A stretch of 64,000 nt of DNA, taken from the NCBI GenBank assembly GCA_021604525.1, contig BQJD01000009.1:62001-126000 (forward strand), in the 5' to 3' direction. Below are positions 43,009 through 51,927 of the stretch, in pieces. A model generated the notes under the pieces. It made no database searches and was not told the origin of the DNA. It saw only the letters and a program-made list of their open reading frames with translations. The number at the start of each line of letters is the position of its first letter. Positions within the stretch are counted from its first letter, which is position 1. This DNA is from a marine bacterium B5-7 (GTDB lineage: Bacteria > Pseudomonadota > Gammaproteobacteria > Arenicellales > CAJQKF01). Both the position numbers and the translations under genes were made by a program.

Positions 43009-43475
43009 TGGACGATCACGACAATGTTGCCGGAAAAAATCTGAATATCAGAACGGCAATCGATGAGAACATCGAGCGAATCGTCGAACTGGACGCTGAA
43101 GCAGGTGGCATGCGACGCGAAGATTTTTTTCGCAAGCGATGGCAGGCGATGCACTCCGATCTGGATGCCTACATTGCGTTCGCCGCATTTTATGGTGAGT
43201 CCGTGACCGGCTTTGCGATTGCGCATATCCTTTCAGGTGAATTCGGTACGGATGACCGCTATGCCATTGTTGACGGATTCGCGGTTGATGCGTCTCATCG
43301 ACGTAGCGGAATCGGCGGTGAACTCATCGAGGCACTTAAGGACGAGGCACGCCTTCGCGGTTGCACGGATGTGCGTACGCAGGTTGAATGGCAACGTCAG
43401 GACTTGCTGACATTTCTTGCCGGCCTCGATTTCACACCGGCCCCGGTTATCGCACTGGAGCGTGAACTTGGATAA
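43008..43475 (+). CDS. GNAT family N-acetyltransferase in the bcr operon
   Basis: This 155-aa protein has the GNAT acetyl-CoA loop VDASHRRSGIGGELIEALKD after the strand IVDGFAV. Its ATG overlaps the ferredoxin stop (ATGA). Such enzymes acetylate proteins or small amines. Within a benzoate operon, possible roles are control of the CoA ligase by lysine acetylation (as known for Rhodopseudomonas BadA) or acetylation of an amino-aromatic; neither is shown here. Confidence 0.8.
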   Translation: MDDHDNVAGKNLNIRTAIDENIERIVELDAEAGGMRREDFFRKRWQAMHSDLDAYIAFAAFYGESVTGFAIAHILSGEFGTDDRYAIVDGFAVDASHRRSGIGGELIEALKDEARLRGCTDVRTQVEWQRQDLLTFLAGLDFTPAPVIALERELG

Positions 43476-44023
43476 TGACTGACATGAATAATCTATCAGA
43501 CGAACCTCTTTTTTCATCGCGGCGTAATCCGGAGTCACAGGAAGCGGACTTCAGTGATTCATTTGGCGGCGATCCCGAAGCCCTGGAGAATAGTCAGTTG
43601 AACATCCGTTCGCTGTCATTGGGCGATCTTGCTGCGATCGTGCGAATCGACCGGCACGCCACCGGCCGCGACCGTAGTGCTTACCTTGCGCAGAAGACTG
43701 CCGAGGTGCTCGAGCAAAGCGGGGTACGCATCTCTCTGGTAGCCGAGGACAAGGACATGGCCGTAGGCTTTATCATGGCGCGCCTTGACTACGGTGAGTT
43801 CGGGCGAACATTTCCGATGGCGGTTATCGATACTATCGGCGTTGATTCCGGTTATCACGGCGTAGGCCAGGCATTGTTGCAACAACTTACTGGCAATCTG
43901 CGCACACTTCGTGTTGATGGCATGAGGACTATCGTGCGCTGGGATGATCATGAACTCATACATTTCCTTTCAAACAATGCATTCGCGCCTGCGCAGCGTA
44001 TTGCGTTGCGTTGCCCACTATGA
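43475..44023 (+). CDS. Second GNAT family N-acetyltransferase in the bcr operon
   Basis: This 182-aa protein has an unusual polar N-terminal extension of about 40 residues (rich in Glu, Asp and Ser) and then a GNAT domain with VIDTIGVDSGYHGVGQALLQQL. Both acetyltransferases share the IVRIDRHA/IVELDAEA-type first helix, so they may be paralogs. The start overlaps the stop of the first one by one base. Confidence 0.8.
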   Translation: MTDMNNLSDEPLFSSRRNPESQEADFSDSFGGDPEALENSQLNIRSLSLGDLAAIVRIDRHATGRDRSAYLAQKTAEVLEQSGVRISLVAEDKDMAVGFIMARLDYGEFGRTFPMAVIDTIGVDSGYHGVGQALLQQLTGNLRTLRVDGMRTIVRWDDHELIHFLSNNAFAPAQRIALRCPL

Positions 44024-44056
44024 GCAAGTGTGTATCCATGTCTGAGCGGTAGATTC

Positions 44057-44758
44057 ATGATGAGATTTACCGGCAAAAGAGCGGTAGTCACCGGTGGTAG
44101 CCGAGGTATTGGGCAATGCATAGCCAGGCAATTGATCGAGCAGGGCGCACACGTGCATATCTTCGACAGGACACCTGGTAACGATACCGATTTTGAATTT
44201 CATAAGGTCGATATCGGTGATCCCGCGAGTGTCAGAGAGGCCGTCGATACGTTACCGGACGACATTGACCTGTTGGTTAACAATGCAGGCATCACACGCG
44301 ATCGTTCATTGCTGAAAATGGGCGACACGGAATGGAGCGCTGTACTTGATACTAATCTGAGCGGATCTTTTTACATGATTCGCGAACTGGCACCTCGCTT
44401 GGTTATTCGCGGTGGTGGACGCATCGTCAACATCACATCGATTAACGCTTTGCGAGGTAAATTCGGCCAGGCGAATTACACGGCGGCGAAGGCGGGCCTC
44501 ATTGGTCTTACCATGACAGCAGCCCGTGAGCTTGGCCCCAAAGGTATAACCGTTAATGCAGTGGCACCTGGTATGGTACTGACTGATATGGCTAAAGAGC
44601 TGCCTGAAGAAATCCTTGAGCGAGCCCTGCAAGAAAGTGTTCTTGGTGCGCTCGCGACCCCGCTTGATGTCGCACGAACCGTACTGTTTCTACTGTCGGA
44701 TGACGCCGCTGCAATTACCGGACAGATTATAAAGGTCGACGCCGGCCAATATATCTGA
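44057..44758 (+). CDS. Short-chain dehydrogenase/reductase (FabG-like)
   Basis: This 233-aa SDR has the cofactor motif TGGSRGIGQCIA, NNAGITRDRSLLKM, and the catalytic Ser-Tyr-Lys region ITSINALRGKFGQANYTAAKAG. Within the bcr operon it could oxidise 3-hydroxypimelyl-CoA or a related 3-hydroxyacyl-CoA, a step otherwise missing from this locus. An acetoacetyl-CoA or 3-oxoacyl reductase is equally compatible. I chose the first ATG of a pair at 44057; the upstream GTG at 44030 gives no family sequence. Confidence 0.82.
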   Translation: MMRFTGKRAVVTGGSRGIGQCIARQLIEQGAHVHIFDRTPGNDTDFEFHKVDIGDPASVREAVDTLPDDIDLLVNNAGITRDRSLLKMGDTEWSAVLDTNLSGSFYMIRELAPRLVIRGGGRIVNITSINALRGKFGQANYTAAKAGLIGLTMTAARELGPKGITVNAVAPGMVLTDMAKELPEEILERALQESVLGALATPLDVARTVLFLLSDDAAAITGQIIKVDAGQYI

Positions 44759-44810
44759 TTCGCAGCAGGTTGCTACGCATCAGCCAAAAGCGTTTACAGC
44801 CGATACTGAA

Positions 44811-44852
44811 TTGACTCATATCAATGCGCAATAATTACGAGTAGCCAATACT
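44811..44852 (+). promoter_or_regulatory. FNR/DNR-type box and promoter of the hemerythrin module
   Basis: TTGACTCATATCAA at 44811-44824 matches the FNR/Crp-family anaerobic box TTGAT-N4-ATCAA with one difference. AATACT at 44847-44852 sits where the -10 element of a class II FNR promoter should be (box centre at about -41.5). The first gene starts at 44886. Expression on low oxygen or nitric oxide is the expected consequence. Confidence 0.65.
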
Positions 44853-44885
44853 TATCTACAGCTTACCGGTGTGTGAGGTGAGTGG

Positions 44886-45380
44886 ATGTCGTTGGATTCT
44901 GGTTCACTTCCGCATGTATCCAACATTGATAAAGCAGAGGTTTATATGGAAACTATTAAAGATAAGATGACCGATGATCATCGGCACTGTGATGAAATGT
45001 TTGCCGAGGCCGAGGATCTTGTCACGCGAGATGATTGGACCAATGCCATCAAGCGCTTCGACGAGTTCGCCAAGGCAATGGATCATCACTTCAATATGGA
45101 AGAAGAAGTCTTGTTCCCGCAATTCGAGCAGGCGACCGGAATTACCGCTGGTCCGACCGAGGTCATGCGCTCGGAGCACAGCCAGATGCGGCTCCTCATC
45201 GAAGCCATGGATGATGCGGTCCATCGCAGCGACAGCGATGAGTATCTTGGACAGTCAGAAACTCTGCTTATCATCATGCAGCAACACAATACCAAGGAAG
45301 AAGGAATGCTTTATCCCATGGTCGATGAATCCATCGGCGACAATGTTGAACAACTGTTGTCGAGCCTGAACGATATCTGA
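44886..45380 (+). CDS. Hemerythrin-like HHE domain protein
   Basis: This 164-aa protein has the diiron histidines of a hemerythrin fold: DDHRHCDEMF, MDHHFNMEEEVLFP, RSEHSQMRLL and QQHNTKEEGMLYP. Such proteins bind oxygen or nitric oxide or repair Fe-S clusters. GAGGTGAG precedes the ATG; an internal ATG at 44946 is an alternative. It starts a module with DUF2249 and a polytopic membrane protein, a set usual near denitrification genes. Confidence 0.85.
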   Translation: MSLDSGSLPHVSNIDKAEVYMETIKDKMTDDHRHCDEMFAEAEDLVTRDDWTNAIKRFDEFAKAMDHHFNMEEEVLFPQFEQATGITAGPTEVMRSEHSQMRLLIEAMDDAVHRSDSDEYLGQSETLLIIMQQHNTKEEGMLYPMVDESIGDNVEQLLSSLNDI

Positions 45381-45389
45381 CGTGGGTGA

Positions 45390-45662
45390 ATGGAACGTTA
45401 TCTGGATGTCAGCGAGCTGGAAGCGCCCGAGCCGCTGGAACGCATACTGACGACAATTGAATCGCTGCAGCAAGGCGAATTCCTGCATGTATATCACCGG
45501 CGGGATCCGCTGCCACTTTATCCGTTGCTTCAGGATCGGGGTTGCCGCTGGCAAAGCGGACGCGATAACAAAGACATGATCCATGTCTTTATCTGGTATG
45601 CCGATGACTCTGCTGCTGAAAATCAGGCAGACGAGGGAGTGGCCAGATGCATCCGGATCTGA
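45390..45662 (+). CDS. DUF2249 domain protein
   Basis: This 90-aa protein has the DUF2249 pattern: LDVSELEAPEPLERILTTIE, GEFLHVYHRRDPLPLYPLL, and a final IHVFIWY strand. The family (TusA-like fold) accompanies hemerythrins and NO-related genes; its function is unknown. It overlaps the next gene by 16 bases. Confidence 0.8.
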   Translation: MERYLDVSELEAPEPLERILTTIESLQQGEFLHVYHRRDPLPLYPLLQDRGCRWQSGRDNKDMIHVFIWYADDSAAENQADEGVARCIRI

Positions 45663-47014
45663 ACTTTCAGCAGGCACCGCCGATCTCCGTGCCATTCCGT
45701 TTTTTCCTTACCGCACCGTTATTCGGTGTCGCTGCCGGATTACTGATCCTGTATCTTGGACCCGCGGTATTTACATCGCGCTGGGTCCCTTCGACACTGG
45801 CGCTTACACACTTGCTGACACTCGGATTCATCAGTCTCATCATGTGCGGCGCCATGATGCAAATGATGCCGGTACTGGCGGGCGCGGTCATTCCACGACC
45901 AATTATGGTTAGCACATTGGTTCATTTATTACTGGTGTCAGGGACATTGCTAATGGGTATCGGATTTTTCCGGTTCTCACCGATGCTTCTCAAAACTTCG
46001 GCATTATTATTGGTTATTGGCTTTGCTGTTTTCATCGTCGCCGTCAGTATGGCCCTGGTTCGCAGTGGACCCGTTAGCGGCAGCATTACTGCAATGCGCG
46101 GGTCCATCTTGGCATTGCTTATTACGGCTACACTCGGCGTACTGTTGGTTTTTTCGTTGATTTCAAGTGAAGGCAGTGCAAACCTGGTCGTGCTTGCCAA
46201 TGTGCACCTGACCTGGGGGTTGCTCGGCTGGGTGGGTCTGCTGGTGATTGGTGTGGGTTATCAGGTAGTGCCGATGTTTCAGATCACTGCACGTTATCCT
46301 GAAGGGCTGGCCCGGTACCTTGCACCGATGCTGTTCACCGGGTTACTGATATGGTCGATACTATATTTCTCTGGCGGCGGCGTGCTCTTTCGCATCGCAC
46401 CAGTCTGGTTGGCTCTTTGTATGCTGGGATTTGTAGCGTTCACTGTGATAACACTACGATTGCAGATCAATCGTAAACGCCGTACCGAGGATGTCACGCG
46501 CAATTTCTGGTATCTCGGCATGGCCTCGGTTCTTGTCTCAATCACACTCTGGTTTGCTGCACAAATGCCCGAATTAGCGAGCCTCGTGTCAAACCGTTTG
46601 CCATTTATTCTTGGCGTTTGTTTACTGATCGGCTTTGCTGTTTCCGTAATTAACGGCATGCTTTATAAAATTGTCCCGTTTCTCATCTGGCTTCATCTGC
46701 AACGATTGAATCCTCAAGTCCAGACTGGATTAAGCACGCCAATACCCAACGTCAAGAAGATCATTCCTGTTAAATATCTCCGCTGGCAGTTTTATTTGCA
46801 TCTTGCTTCGTGTGGAGCATTGATAATGGCTGCTGTTTGGCCGCATTGGCTGGCCTCTCCAGCCGGGTTAGTGCTGGCGGCTTCATTCGCTTTATTGTGG
46901 GTCAACCTGCTGGCAGCAGTTGCTGTTTATCGGCGTTATTTGAAGTTGCTTGAAGAAACAACTGTGCTTGAGGGTGGGGTTACATCAGGACGTTTTTTGA
47001 GGTGGATTCGTTAA
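45647..47014 (+). CDS. Polytopic membrane protein, NnrS/heme-copper oxidase subunit I-like
   Basis: This 455-aa protein has about twelve hydrophobic segments and histidines in membrane positions (LALTHLLTLGFISLIM, LANVHLTWGLLGWVGLL, VPFLIWLHLQRL) that could bind heme. It resembles NnrS and subunit-I-like proteins of denitrifiers. The genes before it (hemerythrin, DUF2249) and the FNR-like box support a role in NO or low-oxygen physiology. The exact family could not be settled by eye. Confidence 0.65.
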   Translation: MHPDLNFQQAPPISVPFRFFLTAPLFGVAAGLLILYLGPAVFTSRWVPSTLALTHLLTLGFISLIMCGAMMQMMPVLAGAVIPRPIMVSTLVHLLLVSGTLLMGIGFFRFSPMLLKTSALLLVIGFAVFIVAVSMALVRSGPVSGSITAMRGSILALLITATLGVLLVFSLISSEGSANLVVLANVHLTWGLLGWVGLLVIGVGYQVVPMFQITARYPEGLARYLAPMLFTGLLIWSILYFSGGGVLFRIAPVWLALCMLGFVAFTVITLRLQINRKRRTEDVTRNFWYLGMASVLVSITLWFAAQMPELASLVSNRLPFILGVCLLIGFAVSVINGMLYKIVPFLIWLHLQRLNPQVQTGLSTPIPNVKKIIPVKYLRWQFYLHLASCGALIMAAVWPHWLASPAGLVLAASFALLWVNLLAAVAVYRRYLKLLEETTVLEGGVTSGRFLRWIR

Positions 47015-47044
47015 CAGCATTATCTCAAGTCAGGAGAAAATTTA

Positions 47045-48598
47045 TTACCTTATCCAGTCACGCAGCACATACCGCTGCACTTTCCCTGTGATGGTGCGTG
47101 GTAGTTTCTCCACAAGGCGAATGTCGCGGGGGCACTTGTAGATCGCCAGACCAGCCTGCAGGTGGTTCATAAGGTGATCTCGAAATTGGCCTTCGTTGCA
47201 GGGTTGGTTTTTCGGTACGACAAACATAGTCGCGCGTACCAGGCCGTGTTCATTGGTTTTGCCGACCACAGCCACATCAGCCACGCCTTCGGCAGTGCAG
47301 GCACGTTCCTCGATCTCTACCGGACTCACCCACTGACCGGATATCTTCAGCATACTGTCGGCACGACCGTGATGTCGCCACCAGCCATCATTGTCAAAGC
47401 TGAACATATCGCCGGTGGCATACCAATCGCCAACGAAGGTGCTTCTGGAAAGCTGTTGGCGATTCCAGTATCGATCTGCTACCGATGAAGATTTAATCCA
47501 CAACATGCCCACGCCATCGACATCGTTGATGGTTTGTTGGTCATCGTCAAGCAGTTTGGCGCCAACCCACGGTTGCGGACGGCCAGTGCATCCCGGCTTC
47601 CAGGCATGGGGGTGATTGGCGATTACCAGGAACAATGTTTCGCTGGTTCCGATCCCTTCATAAATTGGTTGTCCGGTTACCTCGTGCCAGTTCTCGAGTA
47701 GACAGGAGGGTAAGTTTTCGCCCGCCGAGATGCACCCACGCAGCCTGTGAAAAGCGGGTCGTTCGGCGATACCTTCAGTGAGCAGACTACGATAGAAGGT
47801 TGGCACCGTGAAAAAATAATCGGGTTGGTATCTTTCGATTACATCGACGACACGATCGGCATCCGGCCAACCGCGATTGAGAATCAATGTCGCGCCTGCG
47901 CGCAGGCCGCCAAATAATATGTTGCCGAGTGCATACGCGAAGAAAAGTTTTGATGAACAGAACAGGCGATCGCGTGGTTTGATACTAAGATTTTCAGTCA
48001 GGTGGCGTTCTGCTTCAAGCACATCGTGATGCAGGTGAACAACGGCTTTCGGGGCACCTGTTGTACCTGAGGAATAAACCCAGCACGCCATATCGTCGGG
48101 GGACAACTGGATTGATTTTAATTGGTCGCAATGATCGTTGAGAAAATCGACTAGTGATGGTGTATTTTGCTCACGCGGCTGATTCACGAAGACCTTGGGT
48201 TTGTGTTCAAGCCGGTTTTCGATCCCAGCAAAAACATCGAGCAAGTCTGCCTCTATCAACAGTAACGGCGCACGCGTCTCATCAATGACATGACGCAAGT
48301 CATTGCTGCTTGCACGCAAATTGAATGCAACCGCGACTGCGCCAATACGGATGGCGGCAAGATACGCAGCGATGAAATCGCTACTGTCGTCGAGCATGAA
48401 CAGGACTCGATCTTCAGCCGAAATGCCCGCTGCGAGCATGGCATTACCATACCGATTAACAAGCAGATCCAGTTGTTTGTAGGTGAGTGTGCGCTCGGCT
48501 TCGATCAACGCGGGCGCGTCGTCACCGGCAAGCAGGCGACCTTTACCGACAATCTCGTCGGCTGCGTTCATAAATTGCAATACAGCCGGAGTAGCCAT
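47045..48598 (-). CDS. bclA: Benzoate-CoA ligase
   Basis: This 517-aa acyl-adenylate enzyme has the AMP loop WVYSSGTTGAPKAVVHLH, the benzoate-ligase-type segment SSKLFFAYALGNILFGGL, YEGIGTSETLFL, YATGDMF, and the C-terminal catalytic lysine in LPRTITGKVQRYVLR. It turns benzoate (or a near relative) with ATP and CoA into benzoyl-CoA, the substrate of the bcr enzymes. It ends the RidA-thioesterase-ligase operon, two bases behind the thioesterase. Confidence 0.88.
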   Translation of the reverse strand: MATPAVLQFMNAADEIVGKGRLLAGDDAPALIEAERTLTYKQLDLLVNRYGNAMLAAGISAEDRVLFMLDDSSDFIAAYLAAIRIGAVAVAFNLRASSNDLRHVIDETRAPLLLIEADLLDVFAGIENRLEHKPKVFVNQPREQNTPSLVDFLNDHCDQLKSIQLSPDDMACWVYSSGTTGAPKAVVHLHHDVLEAERHLTENLSIKPRDRLFCSSKLFFAYALGNILFGGLRAGATLILNRGWPDADRVVDVIERYQPDYFFTVPTFYRSLLTEGIAERPAFHRLRGCISAGENLPSCLLENWHEVTGQPIYEGIGTSETLFLVIANHPHAWKPGCTGRPQPWVGAKLLDDDQQTINDVDGVGMLWIKSSSVADRYWNRQQLSRSTFVGDWYATGDMFSFDNDGWWRHHGRADSMLKISGQWVSPVEIEERACTAEGVADVAVVGKTNEHGLVRATMFVVPKNQPCNEGQFRDHLMNHLQAGLAIYKCPRDIRLVEKLPRTITGKVQRYVLRDWIR

Positions 48599-48599
48599 G

Positions 48600-49040
48600 T
48601 CAGGCAGTTTCGATATTGCTCTGGGTTTGAAGGTAATCGAGCATTCGCTCGCGAATATCGAGTGGTATGGGCACGGGTTTTAATTCATCAAGGGATGCAC
48701 AGACCAGTCGATGAACTGCACGCAGACGTTGTTCCGATCCGTGGGTAACACGGTGCTCGAGTACAAATGCACTGTTGCGCAGTTCAAGAAGTGACAGATT
48801 GAAACGAATGGTTTCTTCAAGACGACTTGGTGCTGTAAAGCCGATGTCGATATGCGCAGTTGGAATACCAAGCCTGCGTTTAAAGTGCAATTCGTTGTAA
48901 CTGCAGCCAAGAGCTTGTGCAAACCATTCCTCGATAGTCAGGTTCATCATCTCGAAGTAGCGGGGGTAGAAAACGATACCGGCAGCATCCACGTGGTGAA
49001 AACGGATCGGTATGTCATGTGTAAATATGCGTTCAGCCAT
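48600..49040 (-). CDS. 4-hydroxybenzoyl-CoA thioesterase/YbgC-type hotdog enzyme
   Basis: This 146-aa thioesterase has IPIRFHHVDAAGIVFYPRYFEM with the family aspartate near residue 18, and NLTIEEWF. Members hydrolyse aroyl- or acyl-CoA. Next to a benzoate-CoA ligase it may free CoA when benzoyl-CoA builds up. It overlaps the RidA-like gene by one base. Confidence 0.82.
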   Translation of the reverse strand: MAERIFTHDIPIRFHHVDAAGIVFYPRYFEMMNLTIEEWFAQALGCSYNELHFKRRLGIPTAHIDIGFTAPSRLEETIRFNLSLLELRNSAFVLEHRVTHGSEQRLRAVHRLVCASLDELKPVPIPLDIRERMLDYLQTQSNIETA

Positions 49041-49432
49041 CAGTCGGGCACCACTGCAATGGCTTCGATCTCGAGATTTGCGCCGTCTTCGATAAAACCC
49101 TTGACCTCAATGACCGACATGGCCGGAAAATGTGCGCCGATAACTTTTCTGTAAACCGCGCCAAGCGCTTTCTGGTTGGTGAGATATTCTTGTGCATCGC
49201 TGATGTACCACGTCAGTCGAACCAGATGCTCTGGTCGCGCCTTGGCCTGTTCGAGAATCTGCACGATGTTTTTCAGAGCCTGCCCAGCCTGTTCAACGAG
49301 GCCCTCGTGTTCGAATCTCTCTTCACCATTCCAGCCGACCTGGCCCGCCACATAAATGGTTTCGCCACGAGCCGCAATGCCGTTACTGTACCCCTTGGGT
49401 CGAACCCAGTCCGGTGGCTGCAATATGCGCAT
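49040..49432 (-). CDS. RidA family protein (enamine/imine deaminase-like)
   Basis: This 130-aa protein has the RidA fold pattern: PKGYSNGIAARGETIYVAGQ, EHEGLVEQAGQALKNI, and the ending VIEVKGFIEDGANLEIEAIA. The arginine that RidA uses for the imine substrate is not in its usual place (the GA-LIEIE motif is present), so the activity is unclear; some relatives act in aromatic pathways. I chose the ATG at 49432; one at 49456 adds eight residues. Confidence 0.8.
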   Translation of the reverse strand: MRILQPPDWVRPKGYSNGIAARGETIYVAGQVGWNGEERFEHEGLVEQAGQALKNIVQILEQAKARPEHLVRLTWYISDAQEYLTNQKALGAVYRKVIGAHFPAMSVIEVKGFIEDGANLEIEAIAVVPD

Positions 49433-49673
49433 ATTCGTTTCCCAATAACCCGCCATTTGGTGTTAATGATGTGAAAAAAGCATAAAACAGTTTGATGAAA
49501 AATGCAATATAGTACGTTTTCTGGCCAATAAAACAGAAATATGATGCACTTAATCAATAAGCGTTTATTTATCTGATAGCCAGGATATGTAGGAGGGCGA
49601 AGATAAAGGCGTTTGCTGACAGCATGAACCGAAGGGGTAGCAGATCTACCAGCTTGATTTTGCCGGTATTTTC
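49433..49673 (-). promoter_or_regulatory. Control region of the RidA-thioesterase-ligase operon
   Basis: This AT-rich 240-base gap contains TATAGTACGTTT at 49508-49519 (plus strand), which matches TATAGTACATTT at the bcr promoter in 11 of 12 positions. I see no clear -35 element on the minus strand, so the promoter may need an activator. No gene lies here. Confidence 0.4.
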
Positions 49674-50360
49674 TTACGTTAAATGGTCTCTCAGTGCCTG
49701 GCGAAGGAAAATTCGCTTTCCTGTTTGTATTGCTTCACGCGCAGCAATACCAATAACTGCCGGTTCTCCGAGCCGTTGGTAAGTTGAATCTCCACCGCCG
49801 GTGCGTGCAGCCTCATATGCACGATGACATTGTCCGGAATCCATGGAAAATTGTGTGCGACAGGCAATAGGTCGAGCCGGATAGATCAAGCATCGGTCGT
49901 TTTCAAGAAGCGGGCAGGGCGATACCGGCATCCTGGCCCCTTCCGTTTCTATATATGCCTCATCAGTCCTGTTTTTGAGTTTGTCACGTATGATTTGTGT
50001 GAGGTTGGCATTATCAATAGCATCACGAATCGTTGCAAACTCGAACGGGGCAATCAGAACATCCTGCTGACAACACCACGCACATCCACTGGCACATGCA
50101 GGTTGTAAGCTCTCTATCTTCGCATCACACAGGCGATCGATTAACTCGAATAACCCCTCTGGTGCATTCTCGCTTTGTGATTTCATGCACAGTTTTCGCG
50201 TGCTTATATAGGCATTCTTGAACAGGGAACGGAAGCTTTCGGGAATTTGCTCCAATCGGGATTCCAGTCTGGCCACGTTGTAGAGTGTTTTATTTTTAGT
50301 CCGACTCTTTTCGCCGTGATCACGCCGTCGGGATTTATTTTTTTGTGGTGTCATGCGCAT
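49674..50360 (-). CDS. YkgJ family Fe/Zn cluster-binding protein
   Basis: This 228-aa protein has the cysteine pattern of the YkgJ family: CASGCAWCCQQDV near residue 87, then CPLLENDRCLIYPARPIACR with the later cysteine in SGQCHRAYE. The N-terminus is rich in lysine and arginine. Function is unknown. It lies between two unrelated genes. Confidence 0.8.
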   Translation of the reverse strand: MRMTPQKNKSRRRDHGEKSRTKNKTLYNVARLESRLEQIPESFRSLFKNAYISTRKLCMKSQSENAPEGLFELIDRLCDAKIESLQPACASGCAWCCQQDVLIAPFEFATIRDAIDNANLTQIIRDKLKNRTDEAYIETEGARMPVSPCPLLENDRCLIYPARPIACRTQFSMDSGQCHRAYEAARTGGGDSTYQRLGEPAVIGIAAREAIQTGKRIFLRQALRDHLT

Positions 50361-50482
50361 AGTATAAGGCGTACTGTCTGCGGCTGATTTACACTCGATC
50401 GTATTGTATCTGTCAGGCCTGGTTGGTTAGAGTGTGGAGAATCGACTTTTATCTGTCCACTGACCAAAGAGAGATTGATCCC

Positions 50483-51877
50483 ATGTCCGAACTCTGGCGT
50501 CTGTCCGCTACAGAATTGACCAACCTCATCAAAAAACGTGAAACATGTGCTGTCGAGATCACGCAAAGCGCACTTGACAGACTATCGAGCGTCAATAGTT
50601 CTATCAATGCTGTTGTTCAGGAAATGCCCGAAGAGGCGATGGCTGTCGCTGCCGAGATTGACAGGAAGCTTGCAAAGGGGGAGGACTGCGGTGAGCTTGC
50701 GGGCGTCCCTGTAACCACCAAGGAAAATGTTGATCAGGCCGGTTACGCCACCACAAACGGCCTTCGCATCCAGAGAGACCTGGTGGCAAGTGAAGATAAT
50801 CCCGTAGTCGCCAATTTGCGCACGGCAGGATCGGTGATCATCGGCCGTACCAATACACCAGCATTCTCGCTGCGCTGGTTTACTCGTAATTCCCTGCACG
50901 GCCATACATTGAATCCACGTAACTCAAACATTACTCCGGGCGGTTCGTCCGGTGGCGCTGCAGCTGCGGTCGTGAGTGGCATCGGTGCTATCGCTCATGG
51001 CACGGATATTGGCGGCTCCGTACGTTACCCGGCTTATGCTTGCGGCATACACGGACTACGTCCCAGCCTCGGTCGAATACCCGCTGCAAATTTCACTACA
51101 CCGGATCGTCACATCGGCGCGCAGCTAATGGCCGTGTCGGGGCCACTTGCACGCACCGTGGCCGATTTGCGACTCGCGCTGAGTGCCATGGCCGCATACG
51201 ATGCTCGCGATCCGTGGTGGATACCGGCACCCTTGCACACACCGTCCAGGTTACAACGCGCTGCATTGACTGTCGCCCCTGATGGTATGTCGGTTGATCC
51301 AAAAGTCGAGCGGGCGCTACGCGATGCCGCACGACGTCTTCAAGATAATGGTTGGGTAGTGGACGAAGTGGACTGCCCGACCCTTCGTGAACCGGCACGT
51401 TTGCAGTTAACTCTGTGGCTAACTGAATTTCGTCGTTCGGCTGCTGCGATGGTTGAAAAGGAAAACGATCCGGACGCAAGTTTTGTCTATCGACAACTGG
51501 AGTCCTTGTGTCCCAAGGTCGAATTAAACGATCTGCTTGATACACTACAACAACGTGTCGATCTTGTTCGGCAATGGCAGGTTTTCCTTGAACGATATCC
51601 CATAGTCATCTGCCCGGTATCCGGTGAACTGCCATTTCCTGACCTGCTGGATGTCGAATCAGAAGACTCTTTCAAGCGTGTGTTCGATGCGCAGCTTACC
51701 CAATTGGGATTGCCCCTGCTAGGGTTGCCGGGATTGACTGTGAGTACCGCGATGGAAGGCGATGTACCGGTGGGTGTTCAGCTTATAGCTGGTCGGTTTG
51801 AAGAGGATCATCTGCTGAAAGCGGGAGAAATTATCGAAGCAGGTGGCGCTCCGGTATCGCCGATCGACCCGGCATAA
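50483..51877 (+). CDS. Amidase signature family enzyme
   Basis: This 464-aa amidase has the Lys-cisSer-Ser triad: the lysine in PVTTKENVDQAG (near residue 80), the serines in TPGGSSGGAAAAV and GTDIGGSVRYPA. The substrate cannot be told; members act on indoleacetamide, aliphatic or aromatic amides. An aromatic amide would fit the neighbouring ligase but it is outside that operon. I chose the ATG at 50483. Confidence 0.87.
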   Translation: MSELWRLSATELTNLIKKRETCAVEITQSALDRLSSVNSSINAVVQEMPEEAMAVAAEIDRKLAKGEDCGELAGVPVTTKENVDQAGYATTNGLRIQRDLVASEDNPVVANLRTAGSVIIGRTNTPAFSLRWFTRNSLHGHTLNPRNSNITPGGSSGGAAAAVVSGIGAIAHGTDIGGSVRYPAYACGIHGLRPSLGRIPAANFTTPDRHIGAQLMAVSGPLARTVADLRLALSAMAAYDARDPWWIPAPLHTPSRLQRAALTVAPDGMSVDPKVERALRDAARRLQDNGWVVDEVDCPTLREPARLQLTLWLTEFRRSAAAMVEKENDPDASFVYRQLESLCPKVELNDLLDTLQQRVDLVRQWQVFLERYPIVICPVSGELPFPDLLDVESEDSFKRVFDAQLTQLGLPLLGLPGLTVSTAMEGDVPVGVQLIAGRFEEDHLLKAGEIIEAGGAPVSPIDPA

Positions 51878-51927
51878 CGGATACCACGGCATAACCTAAA
51901 CAGCGATGTGCACTGTGAAGTAACTGG

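Noticed and set aside
49492-49560. FNR-like site in the ligase-operon control region
   Set aside because: Only one half-site matches at a time; spacing and the second half do not agree with TTGAT-N4-ATCAA.
49603-49660. Small hairpin (GGTAG/CTACC) behind the YkgJ gene as a terminator
   Set aside because: The stem is five bases and no T-run follows.
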